In this document: in pieces, positions 24,837 through 32,474 of the stretch
How the letters are laid out: each line of letters begins with the position of its first letter
Position numbering within the stretch: position 1 is the stretch's first letter
NCBI RefSeq assembly: GCF_009834915.1
Contig: NZ_WVHS01000007.1
Location: forward strand, 1 to 64,000
Direction: 5' to 3'
DNA: 64,000 bases
Source: Hufsiella ginkgonis
GTDB taxonomy: Bacteria > Bacteroidota > Bacteroidia > Sphingobacteriales > Sphingobacteriaceae
Notes under the pieces: model-generated
Databases searched by the model: none
The model's input: the letters and a program-made list of their open reading frames with translations, nothing else
Told to the model about the DNA's origin: nothing
Position numbers and translations under genes: made by a program

Positions 24837-25769
24837 ATGAAAAAGATCCTCATCGCCGACCCCCTTCACCCCGCCTTTAAGCAGCGCGCAGAGGAGCTCG
24901 GTTTTATCGTAGACGATTTTCCCGCGTATACGCGCGAGCAAACGCTAGCGGTAATCCACCGGTACGAAGGACTTGTTATCCGCACCAAGTTTCTCATAGA
25001 CCGCGAGATCATGGACGCAGGCGCCAGGCTGGAATTTATTGCACGGGCAGGCGCGGGTATGGACAATATCGATGTGACGTATGCCGAAGAAAAAGGCATC
25101 GCCTGTATCCATGCCTCCGAAGGGAACCGCGATGCCGTTGGCGAACATGCCATTTCGCTGCTGCTGGCGTTAATGAACAATTTACTGAAGGCCGATAAAG
25201 AGGTGCGCAGTCTCCGCTGGGACCGGGAAGGCAACCGCGGCCTGGAACTGGGCGGCAGGACCGTCGCCATTATCGGGTATGGCAATACCGGGCGAAGCTT
25301 TGCCGCAAAATTACGCGGGTTTGGCGTGCGTGTACTGGCTTACGATAAATATAAAACGGGTTTTGGCGATGAGCACGTAACAGAGGCCAGTATGGAGGAA
25401 GTGGTAAAACTTGCCGACGTGCTCAGCCTCCACCTCCCCCTTACCCCCGAAACGCGCCAACTCGTAAACGAAGAATACCTGTTCCATTTCCGGAAACCCT
25501 TCTTCCTCCTTAACACGTCCCGCGGGGAGATCGTTAACACAGCGGCCGTACTCAGGTACCTGCGCGAAGGAAAGATCCTGGGCGCGGGCCTCGATGTTCT
25601 CGAAACGGAAAAATTCCCGGAACTCGGCCAAACACCCTGGTTTAAAGAGCTGGCGGGAAGCGACAACGTGATCCTCACTCCGCACGTAGCGGGATGGACG
25701 GTGGAATCGTACAGGAAGATCAGCGAGGTGTTGGGGGAGAAGTTGTCAGGATTGGTCGGCGACCAGTAA
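24837..25769 (+). CDS. D-2-hydroxyacid dehydrogenase family protein (SerA-like, NAD-dependent)
   Basis: A protein of 310 residues with the catalytic and NAD-binding domains of this family. Visible are FIARAGAGMDNIDVTYAEEK, the nucleotide-binding GGRTVAIIGYGNTGRSFAAK, the Arg region LLNTSRGEIVNTAAVL, the Glu in GAGLDVLETEK, and the His in VILTPHVAGWTVES. It is the length of glyoxylate/hydroxypyruvate or ACT-less phosphoglycerate dehydrogenases; the substrate cannot be fixed from sequence. Its start follows a heptad array with no Shine-Dalgarno sequence. Its last codons and stop (GGCGACCAGTAA) are in the next heptad element. Confidence 0.9.
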   Translation: MKKILIADPLHPAFKQRAEELGFIVDDFPAYTREQTLAVIHRYEGLVIRTKFLIDREIMDAGARLEFIARAGAGMDNIDVTYAEEKGIACIHASEGNRDAVGEHAISLLLALMNNLLKADKEVRSLRWDREGNRGLELGGRTVAIIGYGNTGRSFAAKLRGFGVRVLAYDKYKTGFGDEHVTEASMEEVVKLADVLSLHLPLTPETRQLVNEEYLFHFRKPFFLLNTSRGEIVNTAAVLRYLREGKILGAGLDVLETEKFPELGQTPWFKELAGSDNVILTPHVAGWTVESYRKISEVLGEKLSGLVGDQ

Positions 25770-25848
25770 TCAGCTGTCAGTTAGCGTTTTATACGCAATG
25801 GCTAACCAGAGAGAAGACCTGATCACCGGTAACTGATCATTGATTACT
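25764..25848. repeat. Heptad element, CTGA dialect (upstream of greA promoter)
   Basis: Left heptads CAGTAAT, CAGCTGT, CAGTTAG (25764-25784); right heptads GATCACC, GGTAACT, GATCATT, GATTACT (25821-25848). The loop has its own stem, GTTAGC (25780-25785) with GCTAAC (25801-25806). The stop codon of the preceding gene is at its left edge. Confidence 0.65.
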
Positions 25849-25854
25849 TTTTAA

Positions 25855-25887
25855 TTTTGAAATCTGAAACCTAAAATACTACCTTCG
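25855..25887 (+). promoter_or_regulatory. greA promoter
   Basis: TTTTG at 25855-25859 and TACCTTCG at 25880-25887 are 20 bases apart, fitting the Bacteroidetes -33/-7 arrangement. The start point would fall near 25893, directly before the hairpin at 25896. Confidence 0.6.
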
Positions 25888-25895
25888 TGTTACAC

Positions 25896-25937
25896 ACAAA
25901 CAAGACTATACTGCCCGGCTGGTATAGTCTTGTTTGT
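25896..25937 (+). promoter_or_regulatory. greA leader hairpin, terminator-like (16-bp perfect stem)
   Basis: ACAAACAAGACTATAC (25896-25911) pairs perfectly with GTATAGTCTTGTTTGT (25922-25937) around a 10-base loop and is followed by further T. It begins only a few bases after the predicted start point and 30 bases before the greA start. It could terminate early transcripts (attenuation) or end read-through from upstream. Confidence 0.7.
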
Positions 25938-25966
25938 TTTATATAGTAAACCGAAATACGTGCGAA

Positions 25967-26440
25967 ATGGCAGATGTAACCTACTACACCAAAGAAGGAA
26001 TTGACAAATTAAAGGAAGAACTTCATCACCTGAAGACAGAAGGCAGGGCGAATATTGCCAAAGCGATAGCGGAAGCGAGAGATAAAGGCGACTTGTCTGA
26101 GAACGCAGAATATGATGCAGCTAAAGAAGCCCAGGGGCTCCACGAAACAAAAATCGCGAAACTCGAAGGTACGCTCGCAAGCGCCCGCCTGATCGACGAA
26201 TCAAAGATGGATAATTCGAAGGTATTGGCCCTATCGAAAGTGATGATCAAAAATGTAAAGAACGGTGCCACCATGACGTACCAGTTGGTTTCGGAAACAG
26301 AAGCCGACCTGAAGTCGGGTAAGATCTCCGTGAAATCACCTATCGCTAAAGGACTGCTGGGCAAATCAGTGGGCGATAAGGCGCAGATCGAGGTCCCCGC
26401 CGGGAAAATGGAATTCGAAATACTGGAAATATCGAGGTAA
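25967..26440 (+). CDS. greA: Transcription elongation factor GreA
   Basis: A protein of 157 residues, the standard GreA length. ATG at 25967 (MADVTYYTKEGIDKLKEEL) is chosen, since an earlier in-frame start lies inside the leader hairpin. The N-terminal coiled-coil hairpin carries the acidic tip GDLSENAEYDAAKEAQ. The C-terminal FKBP-like domain has YQLVSETEAD and SPIAKGLLGKSVGD. GreA enters the secondary channel of RNA polymerase and stimulates cleavage of backtracked RNA. The HIT gene follows after 52 bases, a pairing I recall from other Bacteroidetes. Confidence 0.97.
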   Translation: MADVTYYTKEGIDKLKEELHHLKTEGRANIAKAIAEARDKGDLSENAEYDAAKEAQGLHETKIAKLEGTLASARLIDESKMDNSKVLALSKVMIKNVKNGATMTYQLVSETEADLKSGKISVKSPIAKGLLGKSVGDKAQIEVPAGKMEFEILEISR

Positions 26441-26492
26441 TTCCCGGTTAGACGTCCAAACTAAAATACTTTTAAGCTTAGTACTACCGAAT

Positions 26493-26885
26493 ATGTCCCT
26501 ATTCTCCAAAATCGTTGACCGCGAGATCCCTGCACACATAGTTGCCGAGACGACAGAATTCCTGGCTTTCCTGGATATCCACCCGCTTACGAAAGGACAC
26601 TTGCTGGTGATCCCGAAAAAGGAGGTAGACCAGCTGTTCGATCTTGACGATGAAACGTATGTGGGATTGATGATCTTCGCCCGCGTGGTAGCTGCCGGTC
26701 TTAGGGATGCGATTCCCTGCGAACGCATCGGCGTAACCGTGATCGGCCTGGAAGTGCCTCATGCGCACATTCATCTCATCCCGATCGATACGATGGACGA
26801 CATGAATTTCAGCAGGCCGAAGCTTAAGGTAAGCGGCGAAGAGCTGGAGGCCATCGCCGAAAAGATCAGGTCGGCATTGAGTTAG
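26493..26885 (+). CDS. HIT family protein (histidine-triad nucleotide hydrolase)
   Basis: A protein of 130 residues. The start FSKIVDREIPAHIVAET and the catalytic triad motif VPHAHIHLIP (His-x-His-x-His) identify the HIT superfamily, closest to the HINT/bacterial HIT branch. Such proteins hydrolyse nucleoside phosphoramidates or dinucleoside polyphosphates; the exact substrate is unknown. It lies downstream of greA on the same strand and converges on ruvC with a 7-base gap. Confidence 0.93.
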   Translation: MSLFSKIVDREIPAHIVAETTEFLAFLDIHPLTKGHLLVIPKKEVDQLFDLDDETYVGLMIFARVVAAGLRDAIPCERIGVTVIGLEVPHAHIHLIPIDTMDDMNFSRPKLKVSGEELEAIAEKIRSALS

Positions 26886-26892
26886 CCGGCGT

Positions 26893-27465
26893 TTATACGA
26901 TCCGCTTCGAGTTATCTTTTACGAACGATTCCCATCCCGAATAACTTTTTTTACTTGTGCCGGCCGCAATGTTTCGCTGGAAAGCATGGCAAACGGCCAC
27001 CGCAAGTCCGTCTGTGGCGTCGAGGAACTCGTGCGTTTCGGTAAATTTAAGCAGGTTCTGAAGCATAACGGCCACCTGCTCCTTCCCGGAATTCCCGTTC
27101 CCGGTGATAGACTGTTTGATCTTTCGCGGTGAGTATTCAAAAAAGGGCATGCTCCGGGATAACGCCGCAGCAATGGCCACTCCCTGCGCCCGGCCCAGCT
27201 TTAACATGACCTGTATATTTTTGCCGTAGAAAGGCGCTTCGATGGCCAGGCAATCCGGGTGATATTGGTCTATGAGCGTAACGGTCCGTTCGAAGATGTG
27301 CTTCAGCTTAAGCCCGTGATCGTCAAGGTGATCAAGCTTTACCACCCCCATGCTAAGGAGGGAGAGCGATTGTTTTACTTCCTTTACCAGCCCGTATCCC
27401 ATGATAGCCGTCCCGGGATCGATACCCAGGATGACACGTTCTTTGGACTTTTCCGTTACTAACAT
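26893..27465 (-). CDS. ruvC: Crossover junction endodeoxyribonuclease RuvC
   Basis: A protein of 190 residues from ATG at 27465 (MLVTEKSKERVILGIDPG). A longer frame exists but adds unrelated residues across the upstream palindrome. Catalytic acids are visible: Asp16 in GIDPG, Glu76 in AIEAPFYGKNIQ, and the Asp pair in FLDATDGLAVAVCHA. RuvC resolves Holliday junctions with RuvAB; ruvA is 26 kb away in the same window, ruvB is not here. A TATACTTG element (27476-27469) sits just before the start, suggesting a very short leader. Confidence 0.96.
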   Translation of the reverse strand: MLVTEKSKERVILGIDPGTAIMGYGLVKEVKQSLSLLSMGVVKLDHLDDHGLKLKHIFERTVTLIDQYHPDCLAIEAPFYGKNIQVMLKLGRAQGVAIAAALSRSMPFFEYSPRKIKQSITGNGNSGKEQVAVMLQNLLKFTETHEFLDATDGLAVAVCHAFQRNIAAGTSKKSYSGWESFVKDNSKRIV

Positions 27466-27521
27466 GTGCAAGTATAAGGAATAATGGAGATGCGCGACCA
27501 AACCGTACCGGCTAAATTCTG

Positions 27522-27535
27522 TTATGTGCACATAA
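27522..27535. promoter_or_regulatory. Perfect 14-bp palindrome upstream of ruvC
   Basis: TTATGTGCACATAA is fully self-complementary and lies 57 bases before ruvC. A one-to-two-mismatch copy is at 6387-6400, next to another promoter. It is probably a dimeric regulator's operator; the regulator is unknown. Confidence 0.45.
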
Positions 27536-27563
27536 GGCAATTACCTGTCAGATCTTCGGCATG

Positions 27564-27597
27564 ATTATTCATTATCCAATATTCATTATTCATCCCG
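27564..27597. repeat. Heptad element, ATTATTC dialect (ruvC/YbhN divergent gap)
   Basis: Successive 7-mers ATTATTC, ATTATCC, AATATTC, ATTATTC (27564-27591), ending 20 bases before the next start. No inverted arm is seen. Confidence 0.6.
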
Positions 27598-27610
27598 GTA
27601 ATCCTTAACA

Positions 27611-28594
27611 TTGCACAAAATCGCTTCCTGTTTGAAACAACGATACAAAAAAACCTTCAGCATAGTGGTTAAAGCGGCTGTAGTGATACTGGCGTTCGCC
27701 TTTATCGTACACAAGCTCCAAACGGACAAATACCTGGCAGACTTTAAGCGGATCATCGACAACCTGGCCGAATGGCACGTAAAAGCGACACTTGGCGCGG
27801 TAATATCGCTGATGCTGGTTAACTGGACGCTAGAATCATTTAAATGGAAGTTCCTGGTGAGCCGTATTGAAGCGATCAGTACCTGGAAAGCGATCGAGTC
27901 CGTATTCTGCGGCTTAACATGGGCCGTGTTTACCCCCAACAGGATCGGTGAATATGGTGGCCGGGTGTTCTTCCTTTCGCCGCGCAAACGGATCTTCGGG
28001 ATCTTTGCCATGGGGGTGGGTTCGGCAGGCCAGATGGTGATCACCAACCTGCTGGGAGGCCTGGCATTGCTTTGGTTCATCACCCGTTTCGTAGAGCTGG
28101 ACAACGTGCTGCTGCATTATGCCGTTGCATTCCTTACTTTCGTGTTCTGTGCGTTCTTCCTCCTTTTCTATTTCAACATCCGGCTGGTGGCGAGCCTGCT
28201 GAATGCCATCCGGTTCCTTAAGCCTTTCCGCAAGTTCTTCAAGGTGCTTGCCAGTTACCCCATGCACGAGCTGCTGAGGGTATTCCTGCTCAGTGCCGGC
28301 CGGTTTGCGGTGTTCACCTTCCAGTATTACCTGGTCATCCACCTGCTCATCCCGGCGCTGCCGGCATTTGAAATGGTAATGATGGTGTTCATCCTGTTTT
28401 TTGTGCAGTCGGCCCTGCCCTCGCTCGACCTGCTGGATGTAGGTGTACGCAGCCTCACCGCCACTTATTTTTTTAGCTATATTACCGACCAGCAGGTGGC
28501 CATTATGGCTGCGGCTTCTGCCATCTGGTTGGTAAACCTGATCATTCCCGCTATTTTAGGGACTATTTTCGTTCTTAAACTCCGATTTTTTTGA
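27611..28594 (+). CDS. YbhN/UPF0104 family membrane protein (lysylphosphatidylglycerol synthase TM-region-like)
   Basis: A protein of 327 residues with about eight hydrophobic segments (VVKAAVVILAFAFIVHKL, TLGAVISLMLVNWTLESFKW, AVAFLTFVFCAFFLLFYFNI). Family features are FCGLTWAVFTPNRIGEYGGR and, near the end, QSALPSLDLLDVGVRSL. Members resemble the flippase half of MprF but lack the synthase half; some act in lipid-linked intermediate export or regulation. The stop TGA overlaps the next gene's ATG by one base (TGATG), so it is coupled to a glycosyltransferase, which suggests a common role in envelope lipid or glycan work. Confidence 0.85.
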   Translation: MHKIASCLKQRYKKTFSIVVKAAVVILAFAFIVHKLQTDKYLADFKRIIDNLAEWHVKATLGAVISLMLVNWTLESFKWKFLVSRIEAISTWKAIESVFCGLTWAVFTPNRIGEYGGRVFFLSPRKRIFGIFAMGVGSAGQMVITNLLGGLALLWFITRFVELDNVLLHYAVAFLTFVFCAFFLLFYFNIRLVASLLNAIRFLKPFRKFFKVLASYPMHELLRVFLLSAGRFAVFTFQYYLVIHLLIPALPAFEMVMMVFILFFVQSALPSLDLLDVGVRSLTATYFFSYITDQQVAIMAAASAIWLVNLIIPAILGTIFVLKLRFF

Positions 28595-29739
28595 TGGTTC
28601 CTGCGCTGATCCTTTATGTCGTTATTACTGCGCCCTATGCGCTGATCATGGTCTTCCTGATCAGGGGATGGCACCGGAACCCCAACTTCACGACCAACGG
28701 CGACCTGCAGCAAGCAAGCGCCGGGGCGCGGACGAAGGTGAGCATCCTGATCGCCGCGCGCAACGAAGAAGAAAATATCAGCAAAACCATCAACGACATC
28801 CTGGCGCAGGATTACCCCCGGGAACTGTATGAGCTGATCGTCGCCGACGACCATTCTACTGACCGGACTTCAGAGATCATCAGCTCTTATGCGGCCGAGG
28901 GCGTAAGGCTGCTGAGCCTGCGGGAAGATCGCGCACTAAACTCCTATAAGAAAAAGGCCATTGCGGATGCCATCGACCTTTCTACCGGCGACCTGATCGT
29001 CACCACCGATGCCGACTGCCGGATGTCGCCCGCATGGCTTAGCACCCTGGTCTCTTTTTACGAAAGAACCGATGTGTTACTGGTCTCCTCTCCCGTGGTT
29101 TATTTCCAGGAGCAGGACCATTTCGAGAAATTGCAAACGCTCGAATTTTCCTTCCTGATCGGACTCGGCGCAGCCATGATCGGCAACAACATCCCCTCCA
29201 CCTGCAACGGCGCCAACCTGGCGTACCGCAAAAGCGTTTTCTACGAGCTGGAAGGATTTAAGGGTATCGACGACCTCGCCTCGGGCGATGATGAGCTCTT
29301 CCTGCACAAGGTGACCTCCCGTTATCCCGGCAGGGTAGGTTTCTGCAAGTCGGAACAGGCTATAGTATACACCCATGCCAAGCCTGATTTAACGGAATTT
29401 ATCCGCCAGCGGAAACGATGGGCTTCTAAAACAGTAAAGTATAAGAACAAGAAGATAGTAACTCTTGGGATCTGTATCTGGGCATTCAACCTGGGGATAT
29501 TGCTCGGCGCGCTTGCCGGCTTCTTTATTCCCGGTGGCTGGATTTTCATGGGGGCAATGCTCTGCGCCAAGTTTATACTGGAGCTCATCTTCCTGGTACC
29601 CGTTACGCGTTTTATCGGGCGTGCCTGGCTCATCCTGTACCTGCCCTTGCTAACGGTGCTTCACGTGCTGTACATGGTGCTCATCGGTCTGCTCGGGAAC
29701 TCCGGAAAATATGTATGGAAAGGTAGGCTGGTAAGGTAA
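28594..29739 (+). CDS. Membrane-associated family 2 glycosyltransferase
   Basis: A protein of 381 residues from the ATG at 28594. A TM helix at the N-terminus is followed by the GT-A domain: VSILIAARNEEENISKTIND, IVADDHSTDRTSEI, the DxD motif in TTDADCRMSP, the acceptor-site SGDDELF, and RQRKRWASK (a Q/RxxRW-like motif of processive enzymes). Three or four C-terminal hydrophobic segments follow (LGICIWAFNLGILLGALAGF). It transfers a sugar from a nucleotide donor, probably to a lipid or growing chain. It is coupled to the YbhN-like protein. Confidence 0.9.
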   Translation: MVPALILYVVITAPYALIMVFLIRGWHRNPNFTTNGDLQQASAGARTKVSILIAARNEEENISKTINDILAQDYPRELYELIVADDHSTDRTSEIISSYAAEGVRLLSLREDRALNSYKKKAIADAIDLSTGDLIVTTDADCRMSPAWLSTLVSFYERTDVLLVSSPVVYFQEQDHFEKLQTLEFSFLIGLGAAMIGNNIPSTCNGANLAYRKSVFYELEGFKGIDDLASGDDELFLHKVTSRYPGRVGFCKSEQAIVYTHAKPDLTEFIRQRKRWASKTVKYKNKKIVTLGICIWAFNLGILLGALAGFFIPGGWIFMGAMLCAKFILELIFLVPVTRFIGRAWLILYLPLLTVLHVLYMVLIGLLGNSGKYVWKGRLVR

Positions 29740-29769
29740 ACCCGGGCAAATTTTATACATTTATCGCCG

Positions 29770-30924
29770 ATGCACGATACCCCGTCCCGGCGCACCTGGA
29801 GAAAATTTAAACGCAACCCGCTTGCTGTTTCGGGGATGATATTTATTCTTTTTATGCTGCTCTGCGGCCTACTGGGGTACTTGGTCGTTCCGGATAAAAC
29901 GCCGATGGCCAATGACATGCTGCTGCAGCTCAGCATAAAAAAGCCGGGCTCCGTGTACACCCTCCTCAAAGTACGGAAAAACGAACAGGTAGATACCGCA
30001 GGATTTTTCCGCCTGATGCTATACGGGCAGCCTACGTTTTTCAGGCGTATTCCCATCACCTCGTACCGCGTAACCGACGATTCGGTGATGGTGCGTGAAT
30101 ATATCGGCGACGAAGAGCAGGCCGAAGAATCCGGTTACGCCATCGCCGAAGTGGCCGGCATGAAGCAATACCCGGCCGTGAGCAAGCTCTCGGGCGGGGC
30201 GCTGAAAACCTATATCGAAAAAGAGCACCTCGAACAGCGCCGTTACCTGCTGGGTACCGACGTATACGGCCGCGACCTGCTCAGCCGGCTGGTGCTGGGC
30301 ATCCGGGTTTCGCTGTCGGTAGGCATTATGGCCGTACTTATTTCCCTGGCGATCGGCATTTTCTTTGGCGCCCTCGCGGGCTATTACGGCGGCAAGACCG
30401 ACACCCTGATAAGCTGGTTTATGAACGTGGTATGGTCACTGCCCGCCCTGCTGCTCGTGATCGCTATCTCTTTCGCCCTTGGTAAGGGGTTCTGGCAGAT
30501 CTTTATCGCCGTTGGCCTTACCATGTGGGTGGATGTAGCGCGACTTGTGCGGGGCCAGGTGATGGTACTAAAAAACGCGGGTTACGTAGAAGCTGCCCGG
30601 GCCATGGGATTCAAGGATTCCCGCATCATCCTGAAACACATCCTGCCCAATACCTGGGGCAGCGTACTCGTGATCGCCTCTTCTAACTTTGCATCGGCCA
30701 TCCTGCTCGAAGCCGGGCTCAGCTTTCTCGGCTACGGCGCCCAGCCCCCCATGCCAACCTGGGGCGCCATGATCAAAGAGCACTACGGCTACATCATTAT
30801 GGATGGCGCTTATCTTGCCATCCTCCCGGGCCTCGCCATTATGCTGATGGTATACGCCTTCAACCTGGTAGCCATCGGGCTCAGGGATGCGTTTGATGTG
30901 AGGGAGACGGGGAGAAGTGTGTAG
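29770..30924 (+). CDS. ABC transporter permease, DppC/OppC type, with large periplasmic insert
   Basis: A protein of 384 residues. The start WRKFKRNPLAVSGMIFILFM is the OppC N-terminal helix. After an extra hydrophilic segment (about residues 45-150) come the transport helices LGTDVYGRDLLSRLVLGIRV, VSLSVGIMAVLISLAIGIFF, and the EAA loop EAARAMGFKDSRIILKHILP that contacts the ATPase. No ATPase, second permease or binding-protein gene is nearby, so partners must lie elsewhere. The family imports peptides, nickel or other solutes. The long insert between TM1 and TM2 is unusual for DppC of Proteobacteria. Confidence 0.88.
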   Translation: MHDTPSRRTWRKFKRNPLAVSGMIFILFMLLCGLLGYLVVPDKTPMANDMLLQLSIKKPGSVYTLLKVRKNEQVDTAGFFRLMLYGQPTFFRRIPITSYRVTDDSVMVREYIGDEEQAEESGYAIAEVAGMKQYPAVSKLSGGALKTYIEKEHLEQRRYLLGTDVYGRDLLSRLVLGIRVSLSVGIMAVLISLAIGIFFGALAGYYGGKTDTLISWFMNVVWSLPALLLVIAISFALGKGFWQIFIAVGLTMWVDVARLVRGQVMVLKNAGYVEAARAMGFKDSRIILKHILPNTWGSVLVIASSNFASAILLEAGLSFLGYGAQPPMPTWGAMIKEHYGYIIMDGAYLAILPGLAIMLMVYAFNLVAIGLRDAFDVRETGRSV

Positions 30925-30929
30925 GGCAG

Positions 30930-31016
30930 CAGTTGCCCGGGACCTGTACTTATCCAGTGCCCGGCGCTTCGCGGAAACTGTCGACTGGCAACTGATCACG
31001 GACAACTGATAACTCC
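30930..31016. repeat. Heptad element, CTGA dialect (upstream of the RsbU-like gene)
   Basis: CAGTTGCC (30930-30937) is the reverse complement of GGCAACTG (30987-30994). Right heptads: AACTGAT, CACGGAC, AACTGAT, AACTCCA (30990-31017). Confidence 0.6.
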
Positions 31017-31059
31017 ACGGATTTCACTAGCTTTACCTGTTCCATCATCCCAATCCGAT

Positions 31060-32307
31060 TTGAATCTACCCGCAGCCACTTCCGGAGATGCCAATGAGAG
31101 CGAGCTGATCCAGCTGTTGTTAAAAAGACAAGCTGAGCTTAACTCGTTGCTCGAGATCACCCAGGCCATTAACAGGAATAACTCGAATACGGTACTTTTC
31201 GAGATGCTGGAAGTGATCCTGAAGGTGCACCTCCGGGTAGGTAAAATGAGGCTGCTGATCCGCGACTCTTCTCATTTTTACTGCGCTGCGCGGTACGGCG
31301 GCGAATATGAAACGGTAAAGGTGCTGCAGCAGGTGTGCCAGGCATTGCAGGAGCTGAAAAATATCGAGCATCTTGGCAGCCATCCCAGCCCGGATCTTTG
31401 CCAGTACGACTATTTCGTGCCCGTGCTGCATAAGAGCGACCTGAAGGCATTTGTGCTGATCGGCGACTTCGATACCAAGCCCGACCTGGTGAATAACGAC
31501 CTCAACTTCATGCAAACGCTTATCAACGTGATCGTGGTTGCGCTGGACAATAAGAAGCTGTTCCGGGAACGTGTACAGCGGGAACGCATGCAGCGCGACA
31601 TGGAACTGGCCAGCGAAGTACAAAGCATGCTGGTGCCGCTGAAGCTGCCCAAAGACCAACAGGTACAGGCGGCATCGCTTTACCTGCCGAACCAGAATAT
31701 CGGCGGCGATTACTTTGATTTCATCCGCATCAACGGCGACGAATTCCTCTGGTGCATTGCGGATGTGACCGGCAAAGGGGTTTCGGCGGCCCTGCTGATG
31801 GCTAACCTGCAGGCGAGCCTGCGCGCATGGTCGTCTGTAGAGAGCGATCTTAAAAAGATCATCGAGAAACTAAACAGCATCGTGGTGGTGAACACCAATG
31901 GCGAACGTTTTATTACCCTCTTTCTTGGCAAATACAACCAGCAAACACGGGTAATGAACTATGTGAACGCCGGTCATAACCCGCCCGTGCTGATCATGGA
32001 CGGCGCCGCAACCACCCTCAACCAGGGTACTACCATTATCGGGGCCTTCGATGAGCTGCCCTTTGTCAACTCGGGAACGATCACCTTAACGCCCGGCAGC
32101 CTGATCTTTAACTATACCGACGGTCTTATTGAAAGTGCCGACGAGAATATCTTCCTCTCTGACGTGCAGATCGCCGCGCTGGTGATGAAGTACCGCGACC
32201 TCCCGGTCGGCGACCTCAACCGCAGCATCCTGGCCGATATCCAGTCGACCTACAAAGCGAAAATGAACTCCGATGATATCACGGTGCTGACGATACGAAT
32301 CTTATGA
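31060..32307 (+). CDS. GAF-like domain plus PP2C-type (SpoIIE/RsbU) serine phosphatase
   Basis: A protein of 415 residues. A TTG start at 31060 is used because no in-frame ATG precedes the conserved region. The N-terminal half is GAF-like (LEITQAINRNNSNTVLFEML, YDYFVPVLHKSDLKAFVLIG). A helical linker (RERMQRDMELASEVQSMLVP) leads to the SpoIIE phosphatase domain with metal-site motifs NIGGDYFDFI, CIADVTGKGVSAALLMAN, YVNAGHNPP and NYTDGLIE, ending in SDDITVLTI. Such enzymes dephosphorylate anti-sigma-factor antagonists or related switches in response to a signal bound by the sensor domain. No partner switch gene is adjacent. Confidence 0.9.
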   Translation: MNLPAATSGDANESELIQLLLKRQAELNSLLEITQAINRNNSNTVLFEMLEVILKVHLRVGKMRLLIRDSSHFYCAARYGGEYETVKVLQQVCQALQELKNIEHLGSHPSPDLCQYDYFVPVLHKSDLKAFVLIGDFDTKPDLVNNDLNFMQTLINVIVVALDNKKLFRERVQRERMQRDMELASEVQSMLVPLKLPKDQQVQAASLYLPNQNIGGDYFDFIRINGDEFLWCIADVTGKGVSAALLMANLQASLRAWSSVESDLKKIIEKLNSIVVVNTNGERFITLFLGKYNQQTRVMNYVNAGHNPPVLIMDGAATTLNQGTTIIGAFDELPFVNSGTITLTPGSLIFNYTDGLIESADENIFLSDVQIAALVMKYRDLPVGDLNRSILADIQSTYKAKMNSDDITVLTIRIL

Positions 32308-32313
32308 AGTTGA

Positions 32314-32466
32314 ACGTTTTACGTTCGATTAAATAACTATGATGAATTGTATTAAAAATTTGAACTGGTACGGCGTCGCGCCTTAACTTTGTACTTATTA
32401 TAAATCCGGTCATTACTACTATCAGCAACCTGTAAGACGTAAACTTGGAACGTTTAACGTCAAACT
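32314..32466. repeat. Heptad element, ACGT dialect, enclosing the rnhB promoter
   Basis: Left heptads ACGTTTT, ACGTTCG (32314-32327); right units ACGTAAA (32437-32443), ACGTTTA, ACGTCAA (32450-32463), with one 13-base step. The interval between arms holds a promoter. Confidence 0.6.
32359..32391 (+). promoter_or_regulatory. rnhB promoter
   Basis: TTTG (32359-32362), a 21-base spacer, then TAACTTTG (32384-32391): a full match to the Bacteroidetes consensus, sitting in the loop of an ACGT heptad element. Confidence 0.65.
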
Positions 32467-32474
32467 TATTTAAA

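Noticed and set aside
32445-32474. Upstream TTG start for rnhB
   Set aside because: It would translate only ACGT heptad sequence; the family begins at the ATG at 32475.
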